Shown: positions 11,940-21,414 of the stretch, piece after piece
How positions within the stretch are numbered: the stretch's first letter is position 1
Layout: every line of letters begins with the position of its first letter
DNA from: Dugong dugon
Taxonomy: Eukaryota > Chordata > Mammalia > Sirenia > Dugongidae
Reading direction: 5' to 3'
NCBI GenBank assembly: GCA_030035585.1
Contig: CM057482.1
Span: 8,109,001-8,173,000, forward strand
Length of the DNA: 64,000 nucleotides
Made by a program: the position numbers and the translations under genes
Notes under the pieces: generated by a model
The model's database searches: none
The model's input: the letters and a program-made list of their open reading frames with translations, nothing else
What the model was told of the DNA's origin: nothing

Positions 11940-12110
11940 TCCATGTGAGCCAGGACCAAGCTTCTAAATGCTGGTCCAAGGACTGGCTGCTCTGAGTCAC
12001 CTGGGCTCACCCCTCCCCAGGGCCAATGACACAGAACCCTTCAGGGAGAGGCCTAGCAATCTGTATTCTCAACAAGCTCCAGGGCCATGGATTTAGGAGA
12101 TGAGCTTTGA
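11940..12110. mobile_element. MER5-like hAT DNA-transposon remnant
   Basis: The sequence 'ctggtccaaggactggctgctctgagtcacctggg...gagaggcctagcaatctgtattctcaacaagctcc' follows the MER5A/B pattern of a short nonautonomous hAT-Charlie element. There is no coding capacity. Confidence 0.7.
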
Positions 12111-12149
12111 GCAGAACCAGCTTGGCTCTAGATGGACCCTGTGAGCCTG

Positions 12150-12493
12150 CACGTTGTTGCTGCTGTTAGCTACCATTGAGTCAGCCCCTGACTCACGGCG
12201 ACCCCACATACAACGGGACAAAACGCTGCCCAGTCTGCACCATCCCTATGATCAGTTTGAGATTGGACTGTTGTGACCCACAGAGTTGTTGTTGGTTAAT
12301 TTTCAAAGCTGATTGCCAGGCCCACCTAGTTCTTCTTAGTGTGGTATCTCCACTGAAACCTGTTCAACATGATAGCAACCTGTAAGCCAACACTGACAGA
12401 TGAGTAGTGGCTGTGCATGAAGTGCACTGGCTGGGAATCGAACCTAGGTCTTCCTCCTGGAAGGCAAGAATTGTACCGCTGAACCATCAATGC
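12150..12493 (-). repeat. tRNA-Gly-headed SINE with RTE-type tail
   Basis: The - strand starts at 12493 with a 71-nt segment (12493-12423) that aligns end to end with tRNA-Gly: 'GCATTGATGGTTCAGCGG', 'AATTCTTGCC', 'GGTTCGATTCCCAGCCAGTGCA' (split here for length). It carries box A and box B of a Pol III promoter. The body ('gttgaacaggtttcagtgga', 'tcacaacagtcc') and a tail resembling 'gtcgccgtgagtcagggg' with a (CAA)-like end follow. Stem mismatches and the attached body argue against a working tRNA. Confidence 0.88.
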
Positions 12494-13259
12494 CACATTG
12501 ATCCTGCATAGACCCACTTTATATTAGATTTCATTGGACACGTTGGGTGAAGGGTTGCTCTGGGGAGGGCTTGGGAGATCCATGCTGTAGACTCCACGGC
12601 CGTTGACAGTGAAGAGTAACAGAGTTCCCAGTGGTTAAGGCCCTAATTCCATTATAGCTGCCCTCAAACAAGTAGCTCCCAACTCTTTATAGAATTAGGT
12701 AGCAGTTATTGAATTGAGTCACTCATTTGCAAATGTGGTTATAGAAATGCATGATCCTATTAGAGTGATCCAGGGAGGGAAGAATCAGGCGTGGACTGGG
12801 CGGACTGGGCTGAGCCTCTTCTCTCTATTCTGCTGTGTGTTTGCTCTTCCCTCCAGGGCCCTCTGGACCATGTGTTTCTTTTCAAAAACCTGTGTGGAAT
12901 TATTCGTTACAGAGAGATGACAGGTTGATTACTTCTGATTAAGGGCTGGAACACTTGAAATCCGTGGGGGCAAAGACATTTATGTTTCAATCATATGTGC
13001 AGCTTAGTTTTAATTTCAGAGAGAAATGCTGAGTTTTTATTTGTTGTTTTCAAGGGTTAGCATAGCTATTTAACTAAGAGACAGAATGCTAGAAATAAGC
13101 TTTGGCTCTGGGGAATGGTAATTCAGGGAAGAGTCTCTAGACCTGCCAGTTCGTGATCCCCAATCTGAAGCAAGAAACTGCTTTTAAGGTGTAACACCAG
13201 AGCCCAAGTGCTGACCTAATTGAAAATGTTAAAATACAGCTTTTCCTATTAGCAGAGGT
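12494..13259. other. Unassigned sequence
   Basis: No gene or recognisable repeat. A 68-codon frame at 12714-12920 (+) has no domain signal. Confidence 0.5.
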
Positions 13260-13420
13260 TGGAGCCCTGGTGGCACAGTGGTTAAGAGCTCAAATGCTAA
13301 CCAAAAGGTCAGCAGTTTGAATCCACCAGCCACTCCTTGGAAACCCTATGGGGCAGTTCTACTCTGTCCTGTAGGGTCATTGTGAGTCGGAATCCACTCG
13401 ATGGCATCGGGTTTGGGTTT
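13260..13420 (+). repeat. AfroSINE, standard form ('type A')
   Basis: Near-complete copy: the head 'ggagccctggtggcacagtgg' (box A), box B-like 'cagtttgaatccacc', then 'ccttggaaaccctatggggc', 'tctactctgtcctgtagggt' and the tail 'gtgagtcggaatccactcg' followed by G/T-rich sequence. Confidence 0.95.
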
Positions 13421-13626
13421 TTTTGGAAGATGGACCATTCTTTTCCAATTTCTTCTCTTTTGTTCATCTAGGGGGCTACTTCTTTTCTTCTTCAGGGAGA
13501 GAGGGCATTATTTGCATGGTTTTGCAGGGCGTCTGGCTTCTTACTCCTTTTGCATCCCTTCGTGGTGTCTCAGCTTTGCAGTTTTAGGGGGGAAATTGGC
13601 ATTTGATGTGTAGCAAAAATGATAAC

Positions 13627-13765
13627 TGATTTTAGGATAAAATTCTTAGTGCCGGGTATTAAAATCTTTGGCAGTAGGAAAAAGAGTGTTTTCAAGGCCT
13701 GCAGTGAAGTGGCTTAAGTTATCAAAGGAAGCCTTAGAGATACAGAGAGCCTTAGGGAAACGGCC
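13627..13765 (+). repeat. First copy of an unnamed ~140 bp duplicated segment
   Basis: Aligns with 14367-14517: shared runs include 'gggtatta', 'tctttggca', 'tgaagtggctta' and 'cggcc' at the end, in the same order and orientation, about 740-750 bp apart. I do not recognise the family. Confidence 0.65.
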
Positions 13766-14332
13766 CAAATGGAGTGATGGGCGATTCAGCAGCAGAGGGG
13801 TATTTGGTGCTGTAGTTTGTATGTGTGCGGGTCTGTGGAAATCTTATGCATAAACTCGAATCCCTTGCTTTTAGAGGATGGCCTGTGTCCAGTTGACTTC
13901 CTTCCCTCTCCTCGCTCCCCATCCAGGGGCCTTTGGGTGGACGTAGATGCTTGATAGGCCAGGATGCAGGTGAGCTGGCGGAAGGCAAGGAAAGCTGAGA
14001 TATCCCTGGGCTGCACCTGCTCTGTTTGGACCACTGCAGTGTTGAAAGCCACTGTCCCCTGAGTGCCAAATTCCCTTTCAAAACAAAAAGAAAACAACTA
14101 AACTTATGCATAGAAAGGACAGGAGAAGGTTGGGAAGTAGCCATCTTTCTAGGCTTAGTATTCACAAGCAAAGTTGCGTGGCTCTATGATGTTTTCTGTC
14201 TTTATTTTCTTTAATCACTACTCCCCCTTGCTTCCTTCTTGCTGGTTCTTCCCTGTCCTTATTGTGAAAGGATTTGGGTTTCTGTTGTGGTTCTGCCATG
14301 CAGTTAAATTGTGTGCTGCCACGGTCACTGTC

Positions 14333-14720
14333 TTGCTGATAGACCTTCAATGGCTCCCAGTGATACCTGATTTTAATATTAAAATTAGAGTGCTGGGTAT
14401 TAGATTCTTTGGCAAGAGGAAAATGTCACAGAGCATTAATTTTCAAGACCTGAAATGAAGTGGCTTAACTAATCAACAGGAGCCTTGGTGATAGAGAAAG
14501 CCTTTGCAGAGGCGGCCGGATCCCAGCTTACCTTTCTAATGTTACTTCTGCTGTCCCCTGCAGAACCTTTGCCCTGGCCAGCCAGCTCCCCAGCTGACCC
14601 CTCAGTGGGTCTTTGGCATCCTCACCCTCTGGCTTTTGCTCAGAAAAGACCCCTAGCCTGGAATGCTCTTCGCCCACCAACCACTCTTACCCTAACACTG
14701 GATCCTATCCGCAGGTGGAG
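14333..14720 (+). repeat. Probable L2 LINE fragment, interrupted
   Basis: 'ttcaatggctcccagtga' before the inserted segment, then 'cagcttacctttctaatg' and 'cctagcctggaatgctcttcgccc' after it, follow the order of the L2 3' region (remembered motif: gcctggaacgctcttcccccag). Strongly diverged. Confidence 0.55.
14367..14517 (+). repeat. Second copy of the unnamed duplicated segment
   Basis: Colinear partner of 13627-13765, with small indels ('caagacctgaaatgaagtgg' against 'caaggcctgcagtgaagtgg'). It appears to interrupt L2-like sequence (14333-14720). Confidence 0.65.
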
Positions 14721-15220
14721 TAGGAGATAGAAAACCAGTGCCACTCAGGTGCAGTGGAACATTACAAGTGTAGCTGAGGATGCAAATTCAGAAGCTGATG
14801 GTATATCACCATCACAGTGTTTGTAGGAGAAAGACTTATTCTTCAGTTAACATGGGAGTAAGTTTATTTTGTATGTAAATAACACGTTCAGTGTTGGATA
14901 TATCTCTATGGAATATGCAGTTGGATATCCAGTTTTTTACACCTGACATTATCTTGTGAACATTCCCCTACATCATTCAGTAGTCCTCATGACATCTTTC
15001 AAGGCCATATCTTATCTTTCTTGGTGTTTTATGTGTGGTCTGAGGACCACCTCTTTCAGAATTGCCTGAGGCTCTTGCTTAGCTGGAAGACTCCTGAGCT
15101 CCACTCTAGTCAGAGTGGGGAGTCTGGGAGGGAAATGAGAGTCTTCGTCTTGGATGAGCACTGGTGTGATTCTGAGGCATAGGGAGGTCTGAGAACCTCA
15201 GACCCATGTGTGCCACAGTC

Positions 15221-15600
15221 TCCATCAGCTGCCTCCTGTGTCCATCAGTTGCCCCTGAGTTTTTCAACTGCCCCTTGGGTCCATCGCCTGCTCCCTGAGT
15301 CTGTCGACTTCTCCCTGAGTCCATCGACTGCCCCCTGGGTCCACTGACTGCCCCCTGGGTCCACTGACTGCCCCCTGGGACTATCGACTGCCCCCTGGGT
15401 CCACCGGCTGCCTCTTTGGTCCATTGACTGCCCCCTGGGTCCACTGACTGCCCCCTGGGCCTATCAACTGCCCCCCTGGGTCCACTGACTGCACCCTGGG
15501 TTGTCCATCGACTGCCCCTTGGGTCCACCGACTGCCCCCTGTGTCCACTGACTGCCCTGGGGTCTGTCACCTGCCTCTTGAGTGCACTGACTGACCCTTG
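15221..15600. repeat. Minisatellite: about 19 copies of a 20 bp unit
   Basis: The sequence can be read as 19 consecutive 20-mers with consensus ccatcgactgccccctgggt. The central units (15321-15440) are the most uniform and the ends more diverged; small indels occur around 15470-15500. The reverse strand of many units contains 'cccagggggcagt'. Because 20 is not a multiple of 3, the array creates long artificial frames on the - strand (15636-15106 and 15763-15464), which are not genes. Confidence 0.95.
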
Positions 15601-15892
15601 AATCTGGTGTGCAGCGTGAAGGGCGGTTGTGGCCATTCAGCAGCTGGCCAGGCCTGGCTTGGAGTGGCCAAGTAAGGGCTGCTGAGGACAATCTGCATTT
15701 TTGGAGGAGTTGTCTACACACAGCTCTGATTACCTGGCCCAACCATACATTGAATGCTTTCAAAGGTTCCTGGGCTTTGAGAATACTTTCTAGCCTTAGC
15801 TCTGTCTGAATATTTCATCTTTTGATCTTTTGACTATACATGTCAGAGCCATATCTGAATTCCCCAAATCTTATTTTGTGCCAGACACCCTC

Positions 15893-16315
15893 TGTTGTGG
15901 ATTAAATTGTGTCCACATCCCCCTTCCCCAAATATGTGTTAGAATTATTATACCTGTGGATATGATGTGATATAATGTAATCACTTTCGATAATGCAATC
16001 TAATGTTATGGTAATGAGGCCAGTGCATGTGAACCAGCGTGTATCCTAAACCTAATCATTTTTTAGTTATAAAAAGAGCAGATTAGACACAGAGACAAGC
16101 ACAGATGGGGGCGGCGGGGTTGGGGGAGAAGACAGAGGTATGTGAGTATTGTCTGCAAGCCAGGAAACCAAGAAGTACAAGGAAGGAACTGACAAGGCCG
16201 AAACCCAGATTTGAATTTTTAGCTTCTAGAACTGTGAGAAAATAAATTTCTATTCTCTAAAGCCACCCCTTTGTGGTATTTGGGGTTACAGCAGCAGTAG
16301 GTAACTAGGATAACA
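15893..16315 (+). mobile_element. Solo LTR, MaLR-like, diverged subfamily
   Basis: Starts TGTTGTGGATTAAATTG and ends AGGATAACA. 'tagttataaaaagagcagatt' and 'gtgagaaaataaatttct' match the TATA-like and polyadenylation regions of the other copies. The middle differs from the 4991/8859 type and is closer to the copy at 25118. No clear target duplication (accctc against gccaa). Confidence 0.8.
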
Positions 16316-16618
16316 GCCAAGGCAGGTGAACTGTAACTTTAGATCAGCTTTAGATGTTTTTTGACATGACCTCTGAGTCAGCGTGTGTGTGTATGTGTGT
16401 GATTTCAGGGTATGAATAGGTGGGAAAGAATTCTTGGACCTAAAGGCATGGAACTTATTTTTCTGTCTTCAGTATCCATCCCCCATTACTTGGTTTTTTC
16501 ACTTGTCTGCAGGTGATTCAGAGCCCAATGGCCTGGTTGTCTCGTTCAGAGGAGGCCTGAGTTCTTCCCCATGGGAGCCTCTACTTCCACCAGCCTGGAG
16601 ACCTCCTTGATGGCAGCA

Positions 16619-17056
16619 GGTGTTGTTGTTGTTGGATGCAGTCGAGTCGGTTCTGACTCATAGCACCTATGCACAACAGAACGAAACACTGCTGGTCCTG
16701 CGCCATCCTCACAATCGCTGTTACGCTTGAACCCATTGTTGCAGCCACTGTGTTGGTCTATCTCGTTGAGGGTCTTCCTCTTTTTCACTGACCGTCTACT
16801 CTACCAAGCATGATGTCCTTCTCCAGGGACTGGTCCCTCCTGATAACATGTCCAAAGTGTGTGAGACGTAGTCTCGCCATCCTTGCTTCTAAGGAGCATT
16901 CTGGCTGTCCTTCTTCCAAGACAGATTCATTCGTTCTTTTGGCAGTCCATGGTATATTCAGCATTCTTCACCAGCACCACAATTCAGAGACGTCAATTCT
17001 TTGGTTTTCCTTACTCGTTGTCCAGCTTTCACATGCATATGATGGTAGCAGAGATT
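16619..17056 (-). mobile_element. RTE/BovB-type LINE 3' fragment
   Basis: On the + strand the reversed tail 'gttgttgttgttggatgcag' and 'gagtcggttctgactcat' opens the fragment. It is followed by the complement of the ORF2 end: 'aagcatgatgtccttctcc', 'cttgcttctaaggagcattc', 'tttcacatgcatatgatgg'. It is colinear with 21415-22065 but truncated earlier. Degenerate, no complete frame. Confidence 0.88.
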
Positions 17057-17683
17057 AGCTTTATTGACCACCTTCCTGGGTTCTGTTTTTGGAGTGTTCT
17101 GGAGCCTGCCAAAAGCTGAGCGTTTGATGATGCCAGAGCTCGTAAAACAAGAAAAAGCAGGCGTAAGGGCTGTGTCTGCAAGGAGAATCTGAGGCTTGGC
17201 TGGTGGGCACAAGCACTGTCCTCCCAAGCGGCAACATTGCTCCTCTTTCCTGGACCCTCCGTCCTGGTCTTACTTCTCATCTGTATCTTGCTGACCTGAG
17301 TTCCTTATAAATTTTGTAAGATTCTTAGCGGTAGATACCTTTTCCTTGAAGTTAAAGGTGAATTAGGCATAAAAGAGGGAAAGACTTAGCTAAACTGTGG
17401 AAGTGAGAGGAAAATTGGCTAATGTTTTCAAGTTCACATTTTTCTATGTTGATATTTTAATTCAGCCCTTTGAGTAAAATGGAGGAGAATCGACTTGACT
17501 TTTCTCTCCCTATGGATGTCCTCCTCACCCACCTCTGCTGGTCCTCATTTCTGCACAGAGTGGCTGGGCCACTGTATGGCTGTAGCTAATTCTCTGTGCA
17601 GAATGAGTCAACAGCTGGAGGTCCTGAGTTTGCTTCCAGCTGTTCTCAGGCTTCATTGTTTTCTCTAGAATGATGATGAACCA
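17057..17683. other. Unassigned sequence
   Basis: Moderately GC-rich, with overlapping short frames on both strands and no domain or splice evidence. No repeat recognised. Confidence 0.5.
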
Positions 17684-17814
17684 GGGTTGCCAGATAAAAT
17701 ACGGGCGCCCGGTTGAATTTAAATTTCAGATAAACAATGAATTTTTTTTAGTATACTTGTGACCCAAATGAAACTGGGGCATTCTGTTTTTTTCTTTGCT
17801 AAATCTGGCAACCC
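17684..17814. mobile_element. Short palindromic nonautonomous DNA transposon (MITE-like)
   Basis: The left end 'gggttgccagataaaatac' and the right end 'tttgctaaatctggcaaccc' are inverted repeats (gggttgccagat against its complement). Between them lie 'gaatttaaatttcagataaac' (split family motif) and AT-rich text. This layout is that of a well-known class of ~130-200 bp palindromic elements of mammals; I do not commit to a family name. Confidence 0.75.
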
Positions 17815-17898
17815 AATGGTAAACACAAAGTAAAGTGGCTGAATGAGGGGTCTCCAGAGAAACAGAACCAACAGGAGGTTTTATATGTATGTATGTGT

Positions 17899-18235
17899 AA
17901 CAGTTGATGGGTGATGCAAACGGTTAAGTGCTTGACTGCTAGCCAAAAAATTGGCTGTTCAAACCCACCTAGAGGCACCTCAGAAGACAGTCCTAGCAAC
18001 CTGCTTCTAAAAAGTCACCCCTCAGAAAGTAGAACCGCCCCGTAGGGTTTCCAAGGAGTGACTGGTGGATTCAAACTACAGACCTTTTGATGGGCAGCCA
18101 TAGTTCTTATCCACTATGCCACCAGGGCTCCCTGAAAGGTCACAGCCATTGAAAACCTTATGGAGCAGTTCTGCTCTGCACCATGGGGTCATCTTGAGTC
18201 AAAATTGACTCGACAGCAGCTAACAACAACCACAA
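17899..18235 (+). repeat. Type B SINE inserted in the LTR, itself interrupted
   Basis: Head 'gggtgatgcaaacggttaag', body 'cacctagaggcacctcagaag', tail 'gagtcaaaattgactcgaca' with (AAC)n. It is flanked by atgtatgtatgtgt at 17885-17898 and 18236-18249, a plausible target duplication although low in complexity. A second SINE splits it at about 18029-18131. Confidence 0.82.
18029..18131 (-). repeat. AfroSINE head fragment nested inside the type B SINE
   Basis: Antisense type A sequence: 'gtagaaccgccccgtagggt', 'gatggattcaaactacag'-like box B region, ending 'atgccaccagggctcc'. The host SINE text ctaaaaagtcac before it and ctgaaaggtcac after it (18132-18143) look like a 10/12 target duplication. 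Confidence 0.78.
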
Positions 18236-18286
18236 ATGTATGTATGTGTGTGTGTGTGTGTGTATACATGTGTATATATATACATG
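18236..18286. repeat. (TG)n/(TA)n simple repeat
   Basis: Alternating tgtgtgtgtg then tatacatgtgtatatatata, located within the LTR's AT-rich region. Confidence 0.9.
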
Positions 18287-18814
18287 AGAAAGAGAAACTA
18301 TGAGAGATTGATTTTAAGGAATTGGCTCATGTGATTGTGGGTACTGGAAAATCCAAAATCTTTGTGTAGGTCAGGCTGCCTGCTGGAGATGCCTCAGTCT
18401 TGAGTCTGAAATCCTAGGCCAGGTGGTTGGCTGGGAACTCCAACAGAACGTCTAAGTTATAATCTAGAGGCAGAATACCTTCTTTCCCTGGAGACTTCAG
18501 TTTTTGCTTTTACGGCCTTCAACCGATTGAGTGGGGCCCACTCACATTATCTAGTGTAATTTCATTTGTTGAGAGTCAGCTGATTGTAAATGTGAATCAT
18601 ATCTACAAGGTGCCTTCCCAGAAACATCTAGATGAGTGTTTGACTAGACAGCTGGGTATCATAACCTAGCCGAGTTGACACATAAAATTAATCGTCACAG
18701 TGGTAGTTGGCAAAGTGTAGTTGGCTAAAATGAAGGACAGCGGGGAGATTTGATGGCAGAGTGGGAGAGGTGATTTAGCATTGTCAGCTTATTTTTGGCA
18801 GACTGTTAAAGGCT

Positions 18815-18975
18815 TGGAGCCCTGGTGGCACAGTGATTAAGAGCTGGCTGCTAACCAAAAGGTCGGCAGTTCGAATCCACCAGGCACTCCTTGGAAACCC
18901 TATGGGGCAGCTCTACTCTGTCCTGTAGGGTCACTATGAGTCGGAATTGACTCAGCGGCATTGGGTTTGGCTTTT
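18815..18975 (+). repeat. AfroSINE type A, first of a tandem pair
   Basis: Complete head-to-tail copy ('ggagccctggtggcacagtg' to 'gagtcggaattgactcagcg' and 'gggtttggctttt'). Flanked by gttaaaggct (18805-18814) and attaaagact (18976-18985), an imperfect duplication. Confidence 0.94.
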
Positions 18976-18985
18976 ATTAAAGACT

Positions 18986-19173
18986 TTAGGAGCCCTGGTG
19001 GTGCAGTGGTTAAAGCGATCAACTGCTAACCCAAAAGGTTGGTGGTTTGAAACCACCAGCAGCTCTGCGGGAGAAAGATGTGGCAGTCTGCTTCCATAGA
19101 GATTTACAGTCTTGGACACCCTGTGGGATTGCTATGAGTTGGAATCATTTCAACGGCGGGGGGTTTGGTTTGG
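18986..19173 (+). repeat. AfroSINE, longer-body variant, second of a tandem pair
   Basis: Same head, but with the extra body 'gggagaaagatgtggcagtc' and 'gatttacagtcttgg' before the tail. Flanked by perfect attaaagact copies at 18976-18985 and 19174-19183, so it inserted into the 3' target repeat of the preceding SINE. Confidence 0.94.
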
Positions 19174-19183
19174 ATTAAAGACT

Positions 19184-20282
19184 CGGAGCCTTAAACTATG
19201 ACTTTAATCACATAGACTTCTGACGGTTGTGTCTGCCGATGCACAGGCAGTGAGTACTTAGCGGTCAGGATATGGGCCGCACATGGCAGGGGCAGTGCCA
19301 GACACCAAGAGTATGTGACCTAATACAAGGTCATTTATTCCTGGGCAGATGCTGGGATAAGTGGCTGCTAGCAGGGGAACAGGCAGCGAGCTTTTGAGAA
19401 GTGACCCAGAGCCAGCTGCGTGTCTGCCCCTGGCCATGGTTTGTGCTTGTTGACTGATGGAGCCAGCTGCTGAGAGGTGATTTTATGTAGTGTGAATAAC
19501 TGAAAGGACTCGAAGCTTCCTTCTTGTCCCTTCCTGTTTAAATAACAGGCAGCTAACAGTCCTCCGAGTTACAACCTGGTACTCCTTTGAGTCAGCCTCC
19601 CGTGTGTGTGAATTCCACAAAAATGCAGCCGATGTGGAGTGTTTGCCAGGAGTAAGTCAGACCAGGACTTAAACCTTTATTCTTTTTGCTTCTGTGTTTT
19701 CTCTGTGAATGTTTTTCACGTACCCACTCCCCCTTGCAGCTGATTTCCAGCAGTTGGTCTGCTTTCTCTTGGGTGTTTGGGGGGACAGCCGATGGGAGCT
19801 CTTGGGGTTGGCAACAGTGTGAGGCCTTCTTGTAGCCACCTGTGGGTGGGTGACAACATCGGTGTTGGATGACATTCTCCCCAGGCCAGACCCCTGCAGA
19901 AGCAGATTGCTGACCCCGCAGCCCGTGGGAGAGCAGGAGGCCCCCTGGGCTTGGAGGGGAGGGGTGCACATGAGGCTCTGTTCAGAGCAAAGGCGTTTAC
20001 ACTTTACTTCGAGGCTTTGAAGCCCTATCAATTTGTGGCTGATCTTTCCCTTTTTCTTCCCCTAAGGGACTGCGTGATATTTAATGATTCAACTCTGATG
20101 GTAATCCGGATGTTTCCTTTCCACTGGTGTAAGTTTATAGAGCAGGCTTCAAGCAAATGCTTGTGTGGGAGGGAGGCAGGGAGGGGAAGAAGGAGGGGCC
20201 CCTGAACCCCAAGAGTGGGCTTCAACTGCTGCTCTCCCTACCTACTGCAGAGCCAGGCCTTGCCTCGTGCCTTCTTCCTCTT
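19184..20282. other. Unassigned sequence
   Basis: No supported gene. Overlapping frames of about 120 codons on the - strand (19592-20031) lack domains. 'gttgactgatggagccagctg' near 19450 is not a repeat I recognise. Confidence 0.5.
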
Positions 20283-20284
20283 CT

Positions 20285-20575
20285 TTTTTTTTTTTTTTTA
20301 TTGTTTTTGTTTAAGTGAAAGTTTACAATTCAGGTTAGTCTCTCATATAAAAATTTATCCATACATTGTTATGTGACCCTAATTGCTCTCCCTATACTGT
20401 GACAGCACACTCCTCCTTTCCACCCCTGATTTCCCGTGTCTATTCAGCCAGCTCCTGACCCTCTCTGCCTTCTCATCTCGCCTCCGGACAGGAGCTGCCC
20501 ATTTAGTCTCATGTATCTACTTGAGCTAAGAACCACACTCCTCACGAATAGCACATGCACTCTTGATGTCTTAAT
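20285..20575 (-). mobile_element. Short LINE-1 3' end
   Basis: A T-run at 20286-20300 (reverse poly-A) is followed by L1 3' UTR text ('gaaagtttacaattcaggtt', 'catacattgttatgtgaccc', 'gacagcacactcctcctttc') that is nearly colinear with 48750-49000 of the full-length L1. Severely 5'-truncated. Confidence 0.9.
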
Positions 20576-20589
20576 GCACAGGGCTTTCG

Positions 20590-21414
20590 GCTCCTGGGCT
20601 TCCTAGAGGAGTTGGCTTAGCTGGACTGTGGATGAATGGCACCTTGGGGGCCTGTCTCCTACAGGACTCTGGACGGGAGCCTCAGTGAGAACTTCAGGAC
20701 GCCAGGTGGGGACACCTTCATGGCGTGTGAGATCATCTTGCGGTGTGGTTATTTGGGGTATCTGACAGTTGCCTTGGAGCAAATGCTTCAAGAAATGGGG
20801 TGCTGTATCTGCTCCACTGCGTCTACCAGTCTCCTCCGCACTCACCTGTCTTGGACTTCAGTGGAACACTGAGGAGGACAGGGGCTTGGGCGAGAGGGAG
20901 AGTTTAGTTCTAGATGGTCAGGTCTGTTCCTTTGTTTGGCTCAGACCTTGGAAGGGCTGGGTTCTTTCATGCAATCCTTTAGAGAAGGAGTGACCCAGAG
21001 TGGCCTGGTAAGGACTGAACTCCCTGGGATAAAATTTTTAGTGGGTGGTTTCTGGGACATTCTTCCCAAGGCCCTGCCTTGGTCTGACCATGTAGGGGAA
21101 GGAAAGAGAAGAGAGATACAATCACATTTTGTTTAACTTCCCTCCAGTCCTTCCATACTGATTCATCCCCACTCCTGCTCTCCCTGAGAGAGTGACAGAA
21201 TCGAACATGTTGGGAAAATACTTGACGTGGGGGTGGTGTGGTGGCAGCTATGTCTGTTACTGAGCGCAAAGAATTTGAACAAAGGCAAAGAAAAAGAAAA
21301 TAACTGCCTTTAATGAAAACAGTGTAATGAAAACTTCTCTTTTTTGAGGGTCTGTCGTGTACAGAGGGTTGTGACACCTGCTAGGGGAAATGCAGAAGCA
21401 GTAAGACCCCGACC
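20590..21414. other. Unassigned sequence
   Basis: Several overlapping 60-130 codon frames on both strands without recognisable domains. No repeat recognised. Confidence 0.45.

Larger units (their letters stand above)
17841..18699 (-). mobile_element. ERVL (MLT2B-like) solo LTR interrupted by nested SINEs
   Basis: On the + strand the LTR opens 'ggggtctccagagaaacaga', is interrupted at about 17899-18235, and continues 'agagattgattttaaggaat' to 'ttaatcgtcaca'. Flanks gtggc (17836-17840) and gtggt (18700-18704) form a 4/5 target duplication. The reversed MLT2B signature (gttctgtttctctggaga) is visible. No internal coding region. Confidence 0.82.

Noticed and set aside
12423..12493. Possible tRNA-Gly gene (also at 23671-23740 and 29496-29565)
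   Set aside because: Each is fused to the same SINE body and tail, has stem mismatches and occurs as a dispersed repeat, so these are SINE heads.
15106..15763. Two long overlapping - strand frames (176 and 99 codons) rich in Gly, Pro, Gln
   Set aside because: They are produced by the 20 bp minisatellite, whose 60 bp three-unit period keeps frames open; the peptide simply repeats with the array.
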